Shown here one piece after another: positions 1 through 8,513 of a DNA stretch of 64,000 nucleotides (position 1 is the first letter of the stretch; every line of letters begins with the position of its first letter). Made by a program: the position numbers and the translations under genes. The stretch spans positions 1 to 64,000 of the forward strand of contig CALOBC010000029.1 in the NCBI GenBank assembly GCA_942491145.1. Reading direction: 5' to 3'. This DNA is from CAXQUZ01 sp942491145 (lineage in GTDB: Bacteria; Myxococcota_A; UBA796; UBA2385). A model generated the notes under the pieces. The model had not been told where the DNA came from. It saw nothing but the letters and a program-made list of their open reading frames with translations, and made no database searches.

Positions 1-2
1 TG

Positions 3-366
3 ACTTTCGCATTTAGCACCAATATTAGCAGTACGATAAGTTTAATCGCAAAAGATAGTGAAGTTCTTTGGGTCTCCACGCTTTTCTAGGGACGACCCAG
101 GCAGGTTATTACAAATTAGCCCTGGCGTTGTCAAATTTGCTGCAATTACCCGTCAGCCTGCTCCCAAAAGCAACTTTTCCAGACCGTTTCTCGAGTAGAT
201 TGCTCGGCATGCACTGGGAAAATGTAAGGTATGTGACATTAAGGCAGGGCTCCTGATTAGCCGCCACATATTCAATCCCGATGACAATCGGCTTGGTGAT
301 CTTTGGTCCGTGGTTGATCTCAACATTTTATGGATCGGAATACCTCCCATCTTATCCAGCGTTAGA
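3..366 (+). pseudogene. Polysaccharide flippase (Wzx/MATE-like) fragment, broken
   Basis: Three short reading stretches join into one recognisable flippase segment. Frame 3 reads TNISSTISLIAKDSEVLWVS up to about base 80. Frame 2 then continues through AGYYKLALALSNLLQLPVS. After an in-frame TGA near base 265 the same frame goes on through a hydrophobic stretch to FYGSEYLPSYPAL. Order and motifs are those of the middle of an oligosaccharide flippase (MOP superfamily), an inner-membrane exporter of lipid-linked sugars. At least one frameshift (bases 81-86) and one nonsense codon (probably CGA to TGA) break it. The stretch is much AT-richer than everything after about base 370, so it is either foreign DNA that has decayed or a low-quality or chimeric contig end. 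The N-terminus lies outside the window and no C-terminus is present. Confidence 0.6.
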
Positions 367-462
367 CGGGCTTATGCGGCAGACCTCCCTTGCACCGTGC
401 CCGAGGGCCGGCTTGACGGGATAGCCCAGTCGTCCAGCGCAATCCACGCACCGCGGGCAAGC

Positions 463-1506
463 ATGCGACCCAATCATCGTGCCAGTGCGGTTCTTGGCCG
501 TCTGCTGAGCTGCCTCATGCTGACGGCTTGCTCGCCGGGCGCCGAGACCCGTGGGTGGCGGGCCGGCGCCGCCGAAGCCCTCCCGGCGGGTGTCGCCTTT
601 GTCCCCGTCGATGAGGATGGTGACGGCTTTGACGAGGTCCTGCGCATCGACGCCGACGGGATCCACAGCGTCCAAGGCACCACCCCGGTGTCCGGCGAGT
701 TCCAGAGATTTGCGCTCCGGGAGGACCGCCAAGAAGTGGCCATTGCCACAGGCGCGGGCCGAACGGACCGATCAGCTCCCCAGGTTGTGGTCACCATCAA
801 TGCCCAAGGCGCAACTGAGGTGCTGCGTGAGGCCTCACCTCGAGGCCAGGTCACCAGTCTCCACTATGATGGGCCACAGCTCTTTGTCGCACGGTTCACC
901 GACGACCGGATGGTGGAGGGCGCATGGCTCAACAGCGCAGCGCCAGTGGCCCGCGTGTCGATGGGCATGCGGCAGGTTCCCTGGGGAGACGGCGGGGTGG
1001 CAATCGGTCGGCTGTATGGCGATGAGCCCCGCTCCGACGGTGATCTGCGGTTGCGCAGCGCGGACGGGACCGAGGTGGTGAAGCCCGGGCTGCGGGGGGT
1101 GCGGGCACTGGTGCGAGTCGTGATCCCGACCAACCACAACACCGCAACTGAGGACGTTCTCGCGGTTTGTGATGGCTGGCACTACGCCTATGGACGAGAG
1201 GGCGATGCCCGGTTGGCGCTGCTCACGGGCCCCACCCTCGACACCAGCCGCACGATCGGGTGGCTGCGCGGAAGCTACACCTGCGAGCAGGTCATCGTGG
1301 TGCCCGGCGACGGCCCCCCCGCGCTGGTGGTTCGGGGCAGCCACGCGGTCCACCTCCTCCAGCGCGATGACCTGGGCTGGACCGACACCCCGGTGCTGCC
1401 GGTCACCGAGACTGCCCAGATCGCCGTGGTTCGTGAAGCCGAGGGCACCTTCATCTATGTGGGGGGCGACAAGAGCGTGCGGATTCCGCTGGAGCGTGCC
1501 CCATGA
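463..1506 (+). CDS. Lipoprotein with FG-GAP/VCBS-like repeat sequence
   Basis: This 347-residue protein begins with a signal peptide ending in a lipobox (LMLTAC), so Cys about 24 should be lipidated and the protein anchored in a membrane facing the periplasm or surface. Just after it, VPVDEDGDGFDEVLRIDADG resembles an FG-GAP/VCBS repeat, the calcium-binding blade motif of integrin-like beta-propellers. The rest is beta-rich without a family I recognise. ATG 463 was chosen because the signal peptide begins there; the residues upstream are out-of-character translation. Its TGA overlaps the ATG of the sulfatase-like gene (ATGA), so the two are probably co-translated. Function is unknown; a surface or export-related role with the neighbouring hydrolase is inference. 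Confidence 0.75.
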   Translation: MRPNHRASAVLGRLLSCLMLTACSPGAETRGWRAGAAEALPAGVAFVPVDEDGDGFDEVLRIDADGIHSVQGTTPVSGEFQRFALREDRQEVAIATGAGRTDRSAPQVVVTINAQGATEVLREASPRGQVTSLHYDGPQLFVARFTDDRMVEGAWLNSAAPVARVSMGMRQVPWGDGGVAIGRLYGDEPRSDGDLRLRSADGTEVVKPGLRGVRALVRVVIPTNHNTATEDVLAVCDGWHYAYGREGDARLALLTGPTLDTSRTIGWLRGSYTCEQVIVVPGDGPPALVVRGSHAVHLLQRDDLGWTDTPVLPVTETAQIAVVREAEGTFIYVGGDKSVRIPLERAP

Positions 1507-2843
1507 GCGGCGCTGTGCGCATGCCGGTGGCCATCGCACCGGCCACATTGGCCCGCGCTGGCGCATGGTCAATGATGCTGTCGAGCTGCTCACCAACCCC
1601 GGCTCCCGCCCCCGCCGATTGGCCCGCCGGGGCTCCCCCCGTCCGCAACACGCTCATCATCGTCATTGACACCCTGCGCGATGATGTCGCCCGGTCCGCC
1701 GCCACGCCACACATGGACACACTCGCCGGCCGTGGACACCGCGTCGGTCACGCATGGTCCGCCGGCACCTGGACCGTGCCCTCCGTCATCTCGCTGCTCA
1801 CCGGCATGCCCGTCCGCCAGCACGGCTGGGACCAAGGGTCCGCGAGAATGGGTCAGTACGCGCCACTCCCGGATGTGCCCACCATCGCCACCGTGCTCAG
1901 CGGGGCCGGCGTGGTCTGCGATGGGCTGTACGCCAACCCGTACTTGTCGGAGGACTTGGGCTTCTCTCGGGGCTTCCGCTCGTGGAAGCGCACCGGCGAC
2001 ACTCAGCTCGCCCAGCAGCTTGGGCAGCTCGTGGCGACCACCTGGACGGCCGACTCCCGGCACCTCGCCTACGTCCACCTGCTGGGCCCCCACTCCCCGC
2101 TGAAGCCGTCCCCTGTAGCCCGCGCCCGCCACGGCCTGGGCGACCTCACCGACGACCACTGGTTCAGCGGCCGGCATGGGCTCACCATCGGCCAAGCCAA
2201 GCGGGGCCAAGAGTCCGACGTGCGCCCCACATATGCCCAGGCCTACGCCGCCGCAGTCGAGGACACCGACGTGCTCCTGGGGGCCATTGTCGCCGCACTC
2301 GGCCCCCACCGCGACCAGACCCTCGTGGTGTTGACCTCCGATCATGGAGAGCTGCTGGGCGAACACGGCACCTTCGGACACGGCTGGTGGCTCTGGCAGC
2401 CGCTGACCCGTGTGCCCCTCATCGTGGACCACCCCGGCCTCACTGCCGCTCAAGAGGACCTGCCACCGGCCCTCTCCAACGTGGTGGTGCCTTGGCTGGT
2501 GACGTCAGCGATGGGCATCTCCACCGACTGGTCCGTCGACCTGAGCACCGGACGCACCCTCGCTGCGCAGCGGGAGGGGCGGCTCGCGATCTCACCAGAC
2601 AATGGCCTCACCAAGCTGATCTGGGACGAGCGCCTGCGCCCTGAGGGACCGGTGCTGATCGACCTGCAGCTCGACCCCCAGGAGCAGTCGCCGTCCGCCG
2701 CACCCACGGGAGACCCCACACGTGCCGTCTTCGAAGCGAAGTTCCCCGCGGGTCACATCGGGGCCGCGACCACCACCCTCGACGCCGCCACCCACGAGAA
2801 GCTGCAGTCCTTGGGCTATCTGGATGAGGGCTCGGACCAATAG
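1503..2843 (+). CDS. Sulfatase-fold (alkaline phosphatase superfamily) hydrolase
   Basis: A 446-residue protein of the sulfatase branch of the alkaline phosphatase superfamily. The metal-binding start motif is IIVIDTLRDD (about residues 49-58). The nucleophile region is TWTVPSVISLLTG, and a late metal site is LTSDHGELLGEHGTFGHG. In true sulfatases the nucleophile motif is C/S-x-P-S-R; here it is T-V-P-S-V, so no formylglycine can form and the Arg is absent. A Thr nucleophile is known in superfamily members such as LtaS-type phosphoglycerol transferases, so a phosphodiesterase or transferase is more likely than a sulfatase. A Cys in SSCSPTPAP near residue 30 could be a lipobox, suggesting an exported lipoprotein. 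It overlaps the upstream lipoprotein gene by 4 bases. Substrate unknown. Confidence 0.85.
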   Translation: MSGAVRMPVAIAPATLARAGAWSMMLSSCSPTPAPAPADWPAGAPPVRNTLIIVIDTLRDDVARSAATPHMDTLAGRGHRVGHAWSAGTWTVPSVISLLTGMPVRQHGWDQGSARMGQYAPLPDVPTIATVLSGAGVVCDGLYANPYLSEDLGFSRGFRSWKRTGDTQLAQQLGQLVATTWTADSRHLAYVHLLGPHSPLKPSPVARARHGLGDLTDDHWFSGRHGLTIGQAKRGQESDVRPTYAQAYAAAVEDTDVLLGAIVAALGPHRDQTLVVLTSDHGELLGEHGTFGHGWWLWQPLTRVPLIVDHPGLTAAQEDLPPALSNVVVPWLVTSAMGISTDWSVDLSTGRTLAAQREGRLAISPDNGLTKLIWDERLRPEGPVLIDLQLDPQEQSPSAAPTGDPTRAVFEAKFPAGHIGAATTTLDAATHEKLQSLGYLDEGSDQ

Positions 2844-3075
2844 CGCCCGCTCCCTCCGCCCGATTCTGCAGGACCTGGGTGCTCTTCCGTTGATCGGCCG
2901 CACGTCAACCGCTATCAGCCTGATGCCGACCGCCTGCCCCACCCGTGGTGCTATTGTCGGCTCAAATCCGTGCGCACCGCGGCGCAAACACGGACCCACT
3001 GGCGTTGTCGATCCGCTCCCGGGGTGGCCCCTCCCCTGGCCCGGACCGCACCGAACGCCCACAGGACGACTCATC

Positions 3076-3873
3076 ATGGCTGTGTTCCACAAAGCCCAAC
3101 TCTTCGGCGTCATCCTCCTGGCGTTCAGTGCGTGTGAGCCTGCCGAGCGGCGGACCACGCGGGCCCAAGACCGCCAAGCCCGGCTGGGTGGTGAGTCGTC
3201 GTCCACTGCGACCCCTCGGGTCCAGAGTGGTGAAGGCACCGTCAATGACGACGAGGACGACGTGCGGCCCTTCTCGCCCGTGGGCACCCGCGCCGAGGCG
3301 TTGCGTTGCCAAGCCGCCCTCGGCGGCGCCGCCGACTACTTTTCACCCGACTGGTACACCTACAGCGACCGCGACAACCCCGACACAGCCGTCGATGGCT
3401 GCGATGTGGGCATGTCGGCCTCTCTGCTCGAAGCTCTGGCGTGGGGCGAAGGCCGCACCAACCTGTGCGCCATCCGATGGATTGTCGACATCCAGCGCGC
3501 CGCTCGGTACCCCTACGTGGGCATGGGTGTGCGCCTCGCCACCGGCAACGCCGACAAGCTCAGCAAGATGCGCGAGATCGTCATCGAGACGCGGAGCACC
3601 AAGCCGGTCACGATGGATGCCCAGCTGTTGATGGTCGACCAAGAAAACATGGACTGCGGGGACGAGCGCAAGTCGCCTTACGGGCACGCCATCACGTGCG
3701 ATGGCACGGGCGCATGGACCAAGCAGACCATCCGGGTCGCCGACATGAACGCGCCGGCATGGGGCAAGCCGCCGCCCTTCTCCCCGGCCCGGGCCATCGC
3801 GCTGCACTTCCACATGGGGCCGGAGAGCGTTGGGCACCACGAGTGCGACATCCGCATCCTCGAAGTGCGCTGA
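3076..3873 (+). CDS. Lipoprotein with possible carbohydrate-binding beta-sandwich
   Basis: A 265-residue predicted lipoprotein with signal peptide and lipobox LLAFSAC, preceded by AGGA about ten bases before ATG 3076. A low-complexity acidic linker (NDDEDDVRPF) follows. The second half, with VGMGVRLATGNADKLSKM and a later D-C-G-D segment, has the feel of a jelly-roll carbohydrate-binding module (CBM11-like), but this is a weak resemblance and not a firm assignment. Four or more Cys in the mature part could form disulfides outside the cytoplasm. It lies 232 bases after the sulfatase-like gene on the same strand. Longer reading upstream is possible but overlaps the sulfatase gene and lacks a signal peptide. 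Confidence 0.65.
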   Translation: MAVFHKAQLFGVILLAFSACEPAERRTTRAQDRQARLGGESSSTATPRVQSGEGTVNDDEDDVRPFSPVGTRAEALRCQAALGGAADYFSPDWYTYSDRDNPDTAVDGCDVGMSASLLEALAWGEGRTNLCAIRWIVDIQRAARYPYVGMGVRLATGNADKLSKMREIVIETRSTKPVTMDAQLLMVDQENMDCGDERKSPYGHAITCDGTGAWTKQTIRVADMNAPAWGKPPPFSPARAIALHFHMGPESVGHHECDIRILEVR

Positions 3874-3979
3874 ACCCCGACGCACAGGGCACTGCCTCCG
3901 TGGGCTGAGACGAGCGGGGGACGATTGCGGACGCGGGGCCGATCCCACCACCGATCCGGGCTAAGGGACAGGTTCCACA

Positions 3980-6900
3980 ATGCCCCCGGTGCGCCCCATG
4001 TCGCCCAAGCCTCCCGCTCCGTACACGCCCACCCACAAGATCCGCATCGTGACCGCGGCCAGCCTGTTCGACGGGCACGACGCCGCGATCAACATCATGC
4101 GGCGCATCATCCAAGGTGCTGGCGCCGAAGTGATCCACCTTGGGCACAACCGCTCGGTCCAAGAAGTCGTGGACTGCGCGATCCAGGAAGATGCCCACGC
4201 GGTGGCCATCACGTCGTACCAGGGCGGCCACGTCGAGTACTTCAAGTACATGGTCGAGCTGATTCGACAGAGCGGCGAGCGCATCGAGGTCTTCGGAGGT
4301 GGCGGCGGCACAATCCTGCCCACCGAGATCGACGAGCTCCACGCCGCTGGAGTCACCCGGCTGTACTCCCCGGACGATGGGCGCAGCCTCGGTCTGCAGG
4401 GCATGATCGACGACTTGATCAGCAAGAGTGACTTCGAGAAGCGGCCAGCCGAGGTCACTGACGAGACGTGGGACCTCTTCGAAGGCGGCGACAAGGCCGC
4501 GCTCGCCCAGATCATCACCGTGGCCGAGAATCACGCGGGTGTTCGAGACGCTGTGATGGCCCGAGCTGAGGGCATCTTGGGCGACCGGAAGGTCCCGGTG
4601 CTCGGCATCACGGGCACGGGCGGTGCGGGCAAGAGCTCCCTCGTCGATGAGCTGGTGCAGCGCTTCTTGAGGGACCCTCGGGGCAACGAGACCGGCACGG
4701 TCGCGGTCATCAGTGTCGACCCCACGCGGCGTCGCTCGGGCGGGGCACTGCTCGGCGACCGCATACGAATGAACAGTGTCGACAGCCCCCGGGTCTTCAT
4801 GCGGTCTCTGGCCACCCGCGGGGCCAACCTGTCCCTGTCGGCCAACGTGCAAGACGCCGTCCAGCTCTGCAAAGCCTCCGGGTACGATCTCATCATCTTG
4901 GAGTCCAGCGGCATCGGCCAGTCCGACACCCGCATTGTCGACCACAGCGATGTGTCGCTCTACGTGATGACCAGCGAGTACGGCGCCGCCACCCAGCTCG
5001 AAAAGATCGACATGCTCGACTTTGCGGACGTCATCGCGATCAACAAGTTCGACAAGCGCGGTGCGGACGACGCCCTGCGGGATGTGCGCAAGCAAGTCCG
5101 GCGCAACTCAAGTGCCTGGGAAACCCCCGTCGACCAGCTGCCGGTCTACGGCACCATTGCCAGCCAGTTCGCGGACCCCGGGGTCACCGCCCTCTACATC
5201 CACCTGATGGGCGTCATCGCCGACCGCACCGGCGCACCCCTCGCGTCGGGCCTCATCGCCGACGGCACCACCACCGGCAAGCCGTCCCTCATCCCCCCGG
5301 ACCGGTCCCGCTACCTCGCCGAGATCAGTGAAGGCATCGACGGATACACGAAGACGGTGGACACCCAGGCCGGCATTGCCCGGCGTCTGTTCCAGCTGCA
5401 AGGGGCCATCTCGGCCGTGCGGGGCGATCCCAACCCCGCCGCCCCCACACCGGCGGAACCGCTGGCCACCCGACCCGATGACAATGACGTAGTGCACGAC
5501 CTTGTGCGGCGCTTCAATGCACTCCGTGAGCGCCTCGATGTGGACTGTCGCCAGCTGCTCGCCGAGTGGCCCTCGCTGGTCGAGCGCTACAAGGCCGATG
5601 TGTACCGGTTCACGGTGCGGGGAAAGGTCCTCGAACAGCCCCTGGTGACCACTTCGCTGAGCGGCACCCGCGTACCCCGGGTGGCCCTGCCCCGCTTCAC
5701 GGACTGGGGCGACCTGCTCACCTGGCGGATGCACGAGAACCTGCCCGGGTTCTTCCCTTTCGCAGCGGGCGTGTTCCCCCTCAAGCGGGTGGGCGAAGAC
5801 CCCGCCCGGATGTTCGCCGGGGAAGGGGGGCCCGAGCGCACCAACAAGCGCTTCCACTACGTCTCTTCGGGGTTGCCGGCAAAGCGCCTGTCGACGGCCT
5901 TTGACTCGGTCACCCTGTACGGCGAAGACCCGGACCCCCGCCCCGACATCTACGGCAAGGTCGGCAACTCCGGCGTGAGCGTCTGCACCGTGGACGACGC
6001 CAAGAAGCTCTACAGCGGCTTCGATCTGAGCAGCCCCTTCACCAGCGTGTCAATGACCATCAACGGCCCCGCGCCGATGGTCCTGGCCTTCTTCCTCAAC
6101 GCCGCCATCGACCAACAGTGTGAGCGCCACATTGTGGAACATGGCCTCGAAGCCGAGGTCGAGGCCCGCATTGCGGAGATCTACGGCGACACCCCCCGCC
6201 CCCGGTATCAGGGCGCCCTGCCCGAAGGCAGCGATGGCCTCGGCATCCGCCTTCTCGGCGTGTCTGGCGACGAGGTGCTGCCCGCCGACGTCTATGCCGA
6301 CATCCGCAAGCGCACCCTCAACAGCGTGCGGGGCACGGTGCAAGCCGACATCCTCAAAGAAGACCAGGCCCAGAACACCTGCATCTTCTCCACTGAGTTT
6401 GCGTTGCGCATGCAGGGCGACATCCAGCGCTACTTTGTGGACCACGCCATCCGCAATTTCTACTCGGTGAGCATCAGCGGCTACCACATCGCCGAAGCGG
6501 GCGCGAACCCCATCACCCAGCTCGCTTTCACGCTGGCCAACGGCTTCACATTCGTCGAGTACTACTTGTCCCGCGGCATGCACATCGACGAGTTCGCGGG
6601 CAACCTGTCGTTCTTCTTCTCGAACGGCATGGACCCCGAGTACAGCGTCATCGGTCGGGTGGCCCGGCGGATCTGGGCCAAGGCCATCAAGCTTCGGTAC
6701 GGCGGCAACCCCCGCAGCCAGAAGCTCAAGTACCACATCCAGACCAGCGGCCGGTCGTTGCATGCCCAAGAGATCGCGTTCAACGACATTCGCACGACGT
6801 TGCAGGCCTTGTACGCAATCTATGACAACTGCAACTCACTGCACACCAACGCCTACGACGAGGCCATCACCACACCGACCGAAGAGAGCGTGCGGCGTGC

Positions 6901-7429
6901 GCTGGCCATCCAGCTTGTCATCAACAAAGAGCTGGGCCAAGCGAAGAACGAAAACCCCCTCCAGGGCAGCTTCATCATCGAAGAGATGACGGAGCTGGTC
7001 GAGGCCGCCGTGCTCACCGAGTTCCGTCGCCTCAGCGAGCGGGGCGGCGTGTTGGGCGCGATGGAGCGCATGTACCAGCGCTCGCGCATCCAAGAAGAGT
7101 CGCTGCACTACGAGTCGCTCAAGCACACGGGCGAGCTGCCCATCATTGGCGTCAACACCTTCTTGTCGGACCAAGGCAGCCCCACGATCATCCCCGACGA
7201 GGTCATCCGCGCGACCACCGACGAGAAGCAGTACGCCATCGAGAGCCGCCGGGCCTTCCAAGCGCGCAACGCCCACCGGTCGGCCGACGCCCTCAAGCGC
7301 CTCCAACAGGTCGCACTCGACGGCGGAAACGTCTTTGGCGAGCTGATGGAGACCGTCAAGAGCTGCACCCTCGGCGACATCTCCGGTGCGCTGTACGAGG
7401 TGGGTGGGCGCTACCGGCGAAACATGTAG
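3980..7429 (+). CDS. icmF: Fused isobutyryl-CoA mutase IcmF
   Basis: IcmF interconverts isobutyryl-CoA and n-butyryl-CoA with adenosylcobalamin and carries its own G-protein chaperone. The order seen is the family's. An N-terminal B12-binding domain begins KIRIVTAASLFDGHDAAIN (DxH motif of the lower ligand His). A MeaB-like GTPase follows with P-loop GITGTGGAGKSSL about residue 213 and a later NKFDKRG base-specificity motif. The C-terminal half is the CoA-mutase TIM barrel, with FPFAAGVFPLKRVGEDPARM and TAFDSVTLYGEDPDPRPDIY. The Phe in the FPF segment is the IcmF-type residue, where methylmalonyl-CoA mutases have Tyr. Length (1149) fits the roughly 1090-residue family plus an N-terminal extension and a long linker near residue 480. 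It stands alone, with no acyl-CoA genes beside it, and ends 12 bases from a convergent udp. Confidence 0.95.
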   Translation: MPPVRPMSPKPPAPYTPTHKIRIVTAASLFDGHDAAINIMRRIIQGAGAEVIHLGHNRSVQEVVDCAIQEDAHAVAITSYQGGHVEYFKYMVELIRQSGERIEVFGGGGGTILPTEIDELHAAGVTRLYSPDDGRSLGLQGMIDDLISKSDFEKRPAEVTDETWDLFEGGDKAALAQIITVAENHAGVRDAVMARAEGILGDRKVPVLGITGTGGAGKSSLVDELVQRFLRDPRGNETGTVAVISVDPTRRRSGGALLGDRIRMNSVDSPRVFMRSLATRGANLSLSANVQDAVQLCKASGYDLIILESSGIGQSDTRIVDHSDVSLYVMTSEYGAATQLEKIDMLDFADVIAINKFDKRGADDALRDVRKQVRRNSSAWETPVDQLPVYGTIASQFADPGVTALYIHLMGVIADRTGAPLASGLIADGTTTGKPSLIPPDRSRYLAEISEGIDGYTKTVDTQAGIARRLFQLQGAISAVRGDPNPAAPTPAEPLATRPDDNDVVHDLVRRFNALRERLDVDCRQLLAEWPSLVERYKADVYRFTVRGKVLEQPLVTTSLSGTRVPRVALPRFTDWGDLLTWRMHENLPGFFPFAAGVFPLKRVGEDPARMFAGEGGPERTNKRFHYVSSGLPAKRLSTAFDSVTLYGEDPDPRPDIYGKVGNSGVSVCTVDDAKKLYSGFDLSSPFTSVSMTINGPAPMVLAFFLNAAIDQQCERHIVEHGLEAEVEARIAEIYGDTPRPRYQGALPEGSDGLGIRLLGVSGDEVLPADVYADIRKRTLNSVRGTVQADILKEDQAQNTCIFSTEFALRMQGDIQRYFVDHAIRNFYSVSISGYHIAEAGANPITQLAFTLANGFTFVEYYLSRGMHIDEFAGNLSFFFSNGMDPEYSVIGRVARRIWAKAIKLRYGGNPRSQKLKYHIQTSGRSLHAQEIAFNDIRTTLQALYAIYDNCNSLHTNAYDEAITTPTEESVRRALAIQLVINKELGQAKNENPLQGSFIIEEMTELVEAAVLTEFRRLSERGGVLGAMERMYQRSRIQEESLHYESLKHTGELPIIGVNTFLSDQGSPTIIPDEVIRATTDEKQYAIESRRAFQARNAHRSADALKRLQQVALDGGNVFGELMETVKSCTLGDISGALYEVGGRYRRNM

Positions 7430-7442
7430 CCGGCGCCCGGCT
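7428..7442. terminator. Short perfect hairpin between convergent icmF and udp
   Basis: AGCCGG-CGC-CCGGCT is a perfect 6-bp stem with a 3-base loop that overlaps the stop codon of icmF and reaches the stop codon of the convergent udp gene. No T-run follows on either strand, so an intrinsic terminator is not proven. Its position in a 12-base convergent gap makes a transcription-blocking role plausible. Confidence 0.3.
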
Positions 7443-8302
7443 CAGCCTGCGCGGTCCTGGGCCGCCCAGGCGTAGAGCCCTTCGAGCACGACGGCGGCGG
7501 AGCGCTCCTCCGACAAGGCGACCACCGCTTCGCTGAAGCTCATGTTGGAGTCGTCTCCGCCGTAGACCGCGAGGACGCAGCCCGCTTGGATGCGGTGGTC
7601 CCCACCGGAGACGGGGCCCACGTCATTGGCGCTCATGCACTGGGCAAGCATGAAGAGGACGGATGCCTCCATCTCGCTGGCGATGACCCCACAGCGGCTC
7701 AGCCACGCTTGGTAGGCCTTGTTCGCTTCCCCCGCAGGGCCCGCACCAAACTCTCGCGCGAACAGGCTGGCCTTGGTGTGGCACAGGCCAATGAAGGCGT
7801 GGTCCGACAGACCCGCGGCCCGGGCCCCGGTCGCCATCGCGCGAATGACGCGGTGATCGGCCAGCGCCGGCACCTCCAGCGGGGCGTAGTGCCGGCTGGC
7901 TTGTTCATCGCGCACGGCGCCAGAGACGATGACCACCTCGCCCGGCGACACCCGCGCGTTCAGCGAGCCCGAAGACCCCACCCGCAAGAGCCGACGGCCC
8001 CCAGCTGCGATCACCTCGTGAACGATGATCTCGGCTGATCCTGGCCCCATGCCTGTGGCGATGGCGGCCACGTCGATGTCCGGCGCGCCCCCCCGACCGG
8101 GCAGACTGCCGAGCCACGCGACATGATTGCGGGGATTATCGACCTTTACGACATTCTGGAGCATTCCGGCGAGGCGCTGAGCACGGGATGGATCACCGGG
8201 CAACAGCACGTAGCGGCCCGTTCCATTGTTGCCCTTGAGGTGCTCCGGGCGCAGGCGGGTGTGGTGTTGTTCGGTGGCATTGGCGGTCAGCGAGCTCGAC
8301 AT
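7442..8302 (-). CDS. udp: Uridine phosphorylase-like nucleoside phosphorylase
   Basis: A 286-residue member of the PNP/UDP family, which splits nucleosides with phosphate to free base and ribose-1-phosphate in pyrimidine salvage. Visible motifs: phosphate-binding LLPGDPSRAQR, ATGMGPGSAEIIVHE, RVGSSGSL (phosphate Arg plus the GSSG turn) and the ribose-binding SEMEAS (Glu-Met-Glu). The usual hexameric family length is about 250, with a slightly longer N-terminus here. ATG 8302 is preceded by GGAG seven bases upstream. It is single-gene, convergent with icmF. Purine or methylthioadenosine specificity cannot be excluded from sequence alone, but the motif set favours uridine phosphorylase. Confidence 0.88.
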   Translation of the reverse strand: MSSSLTANATEQHHTRLRPEHLKGNNGTGRYVLLPGDPSRAQRLAGMLQNVVKVDNPRNHVAWLGSLPGRGGAPDIDVAAIATGMGPGSAEIIVHEVIAAGGRRLLRVGSSGSLNARVSPGEVVIVSGAVRDEQASRHYAPLEVPALADHRVIRAMATGARAAGLSDHAFIGLCHTKASLFAREFGAGPAGEANKAYQAWLSRCGVIASEMEASVLFMLAQCMSANDVGPVSGGDHRIQAGCVLAVYGGDDSNMSFSEAVVALSEERSAAVVLEGLYAWAAQDRAG

Positions 8303-8513
8303 GGAAGAACTCCGGTGCGGGGCGGTTCAAGCGGGGCCGCTGGTCTGTGCCCGCGCTGTCCCCTGAGGAGGGCCGGTGAGCATACATCCCGGGGCGCCTT
8401 CGGGGGTCCGCTGGCGTTATGATGGACTGGCCTCGCGCCACACGCCTTGTCCCTTGTCGGCCGGCCCCCGACCCTCCGGACGTTGCCCCCCGTCCCACTT
8501 GCCCCGAGGCGCC

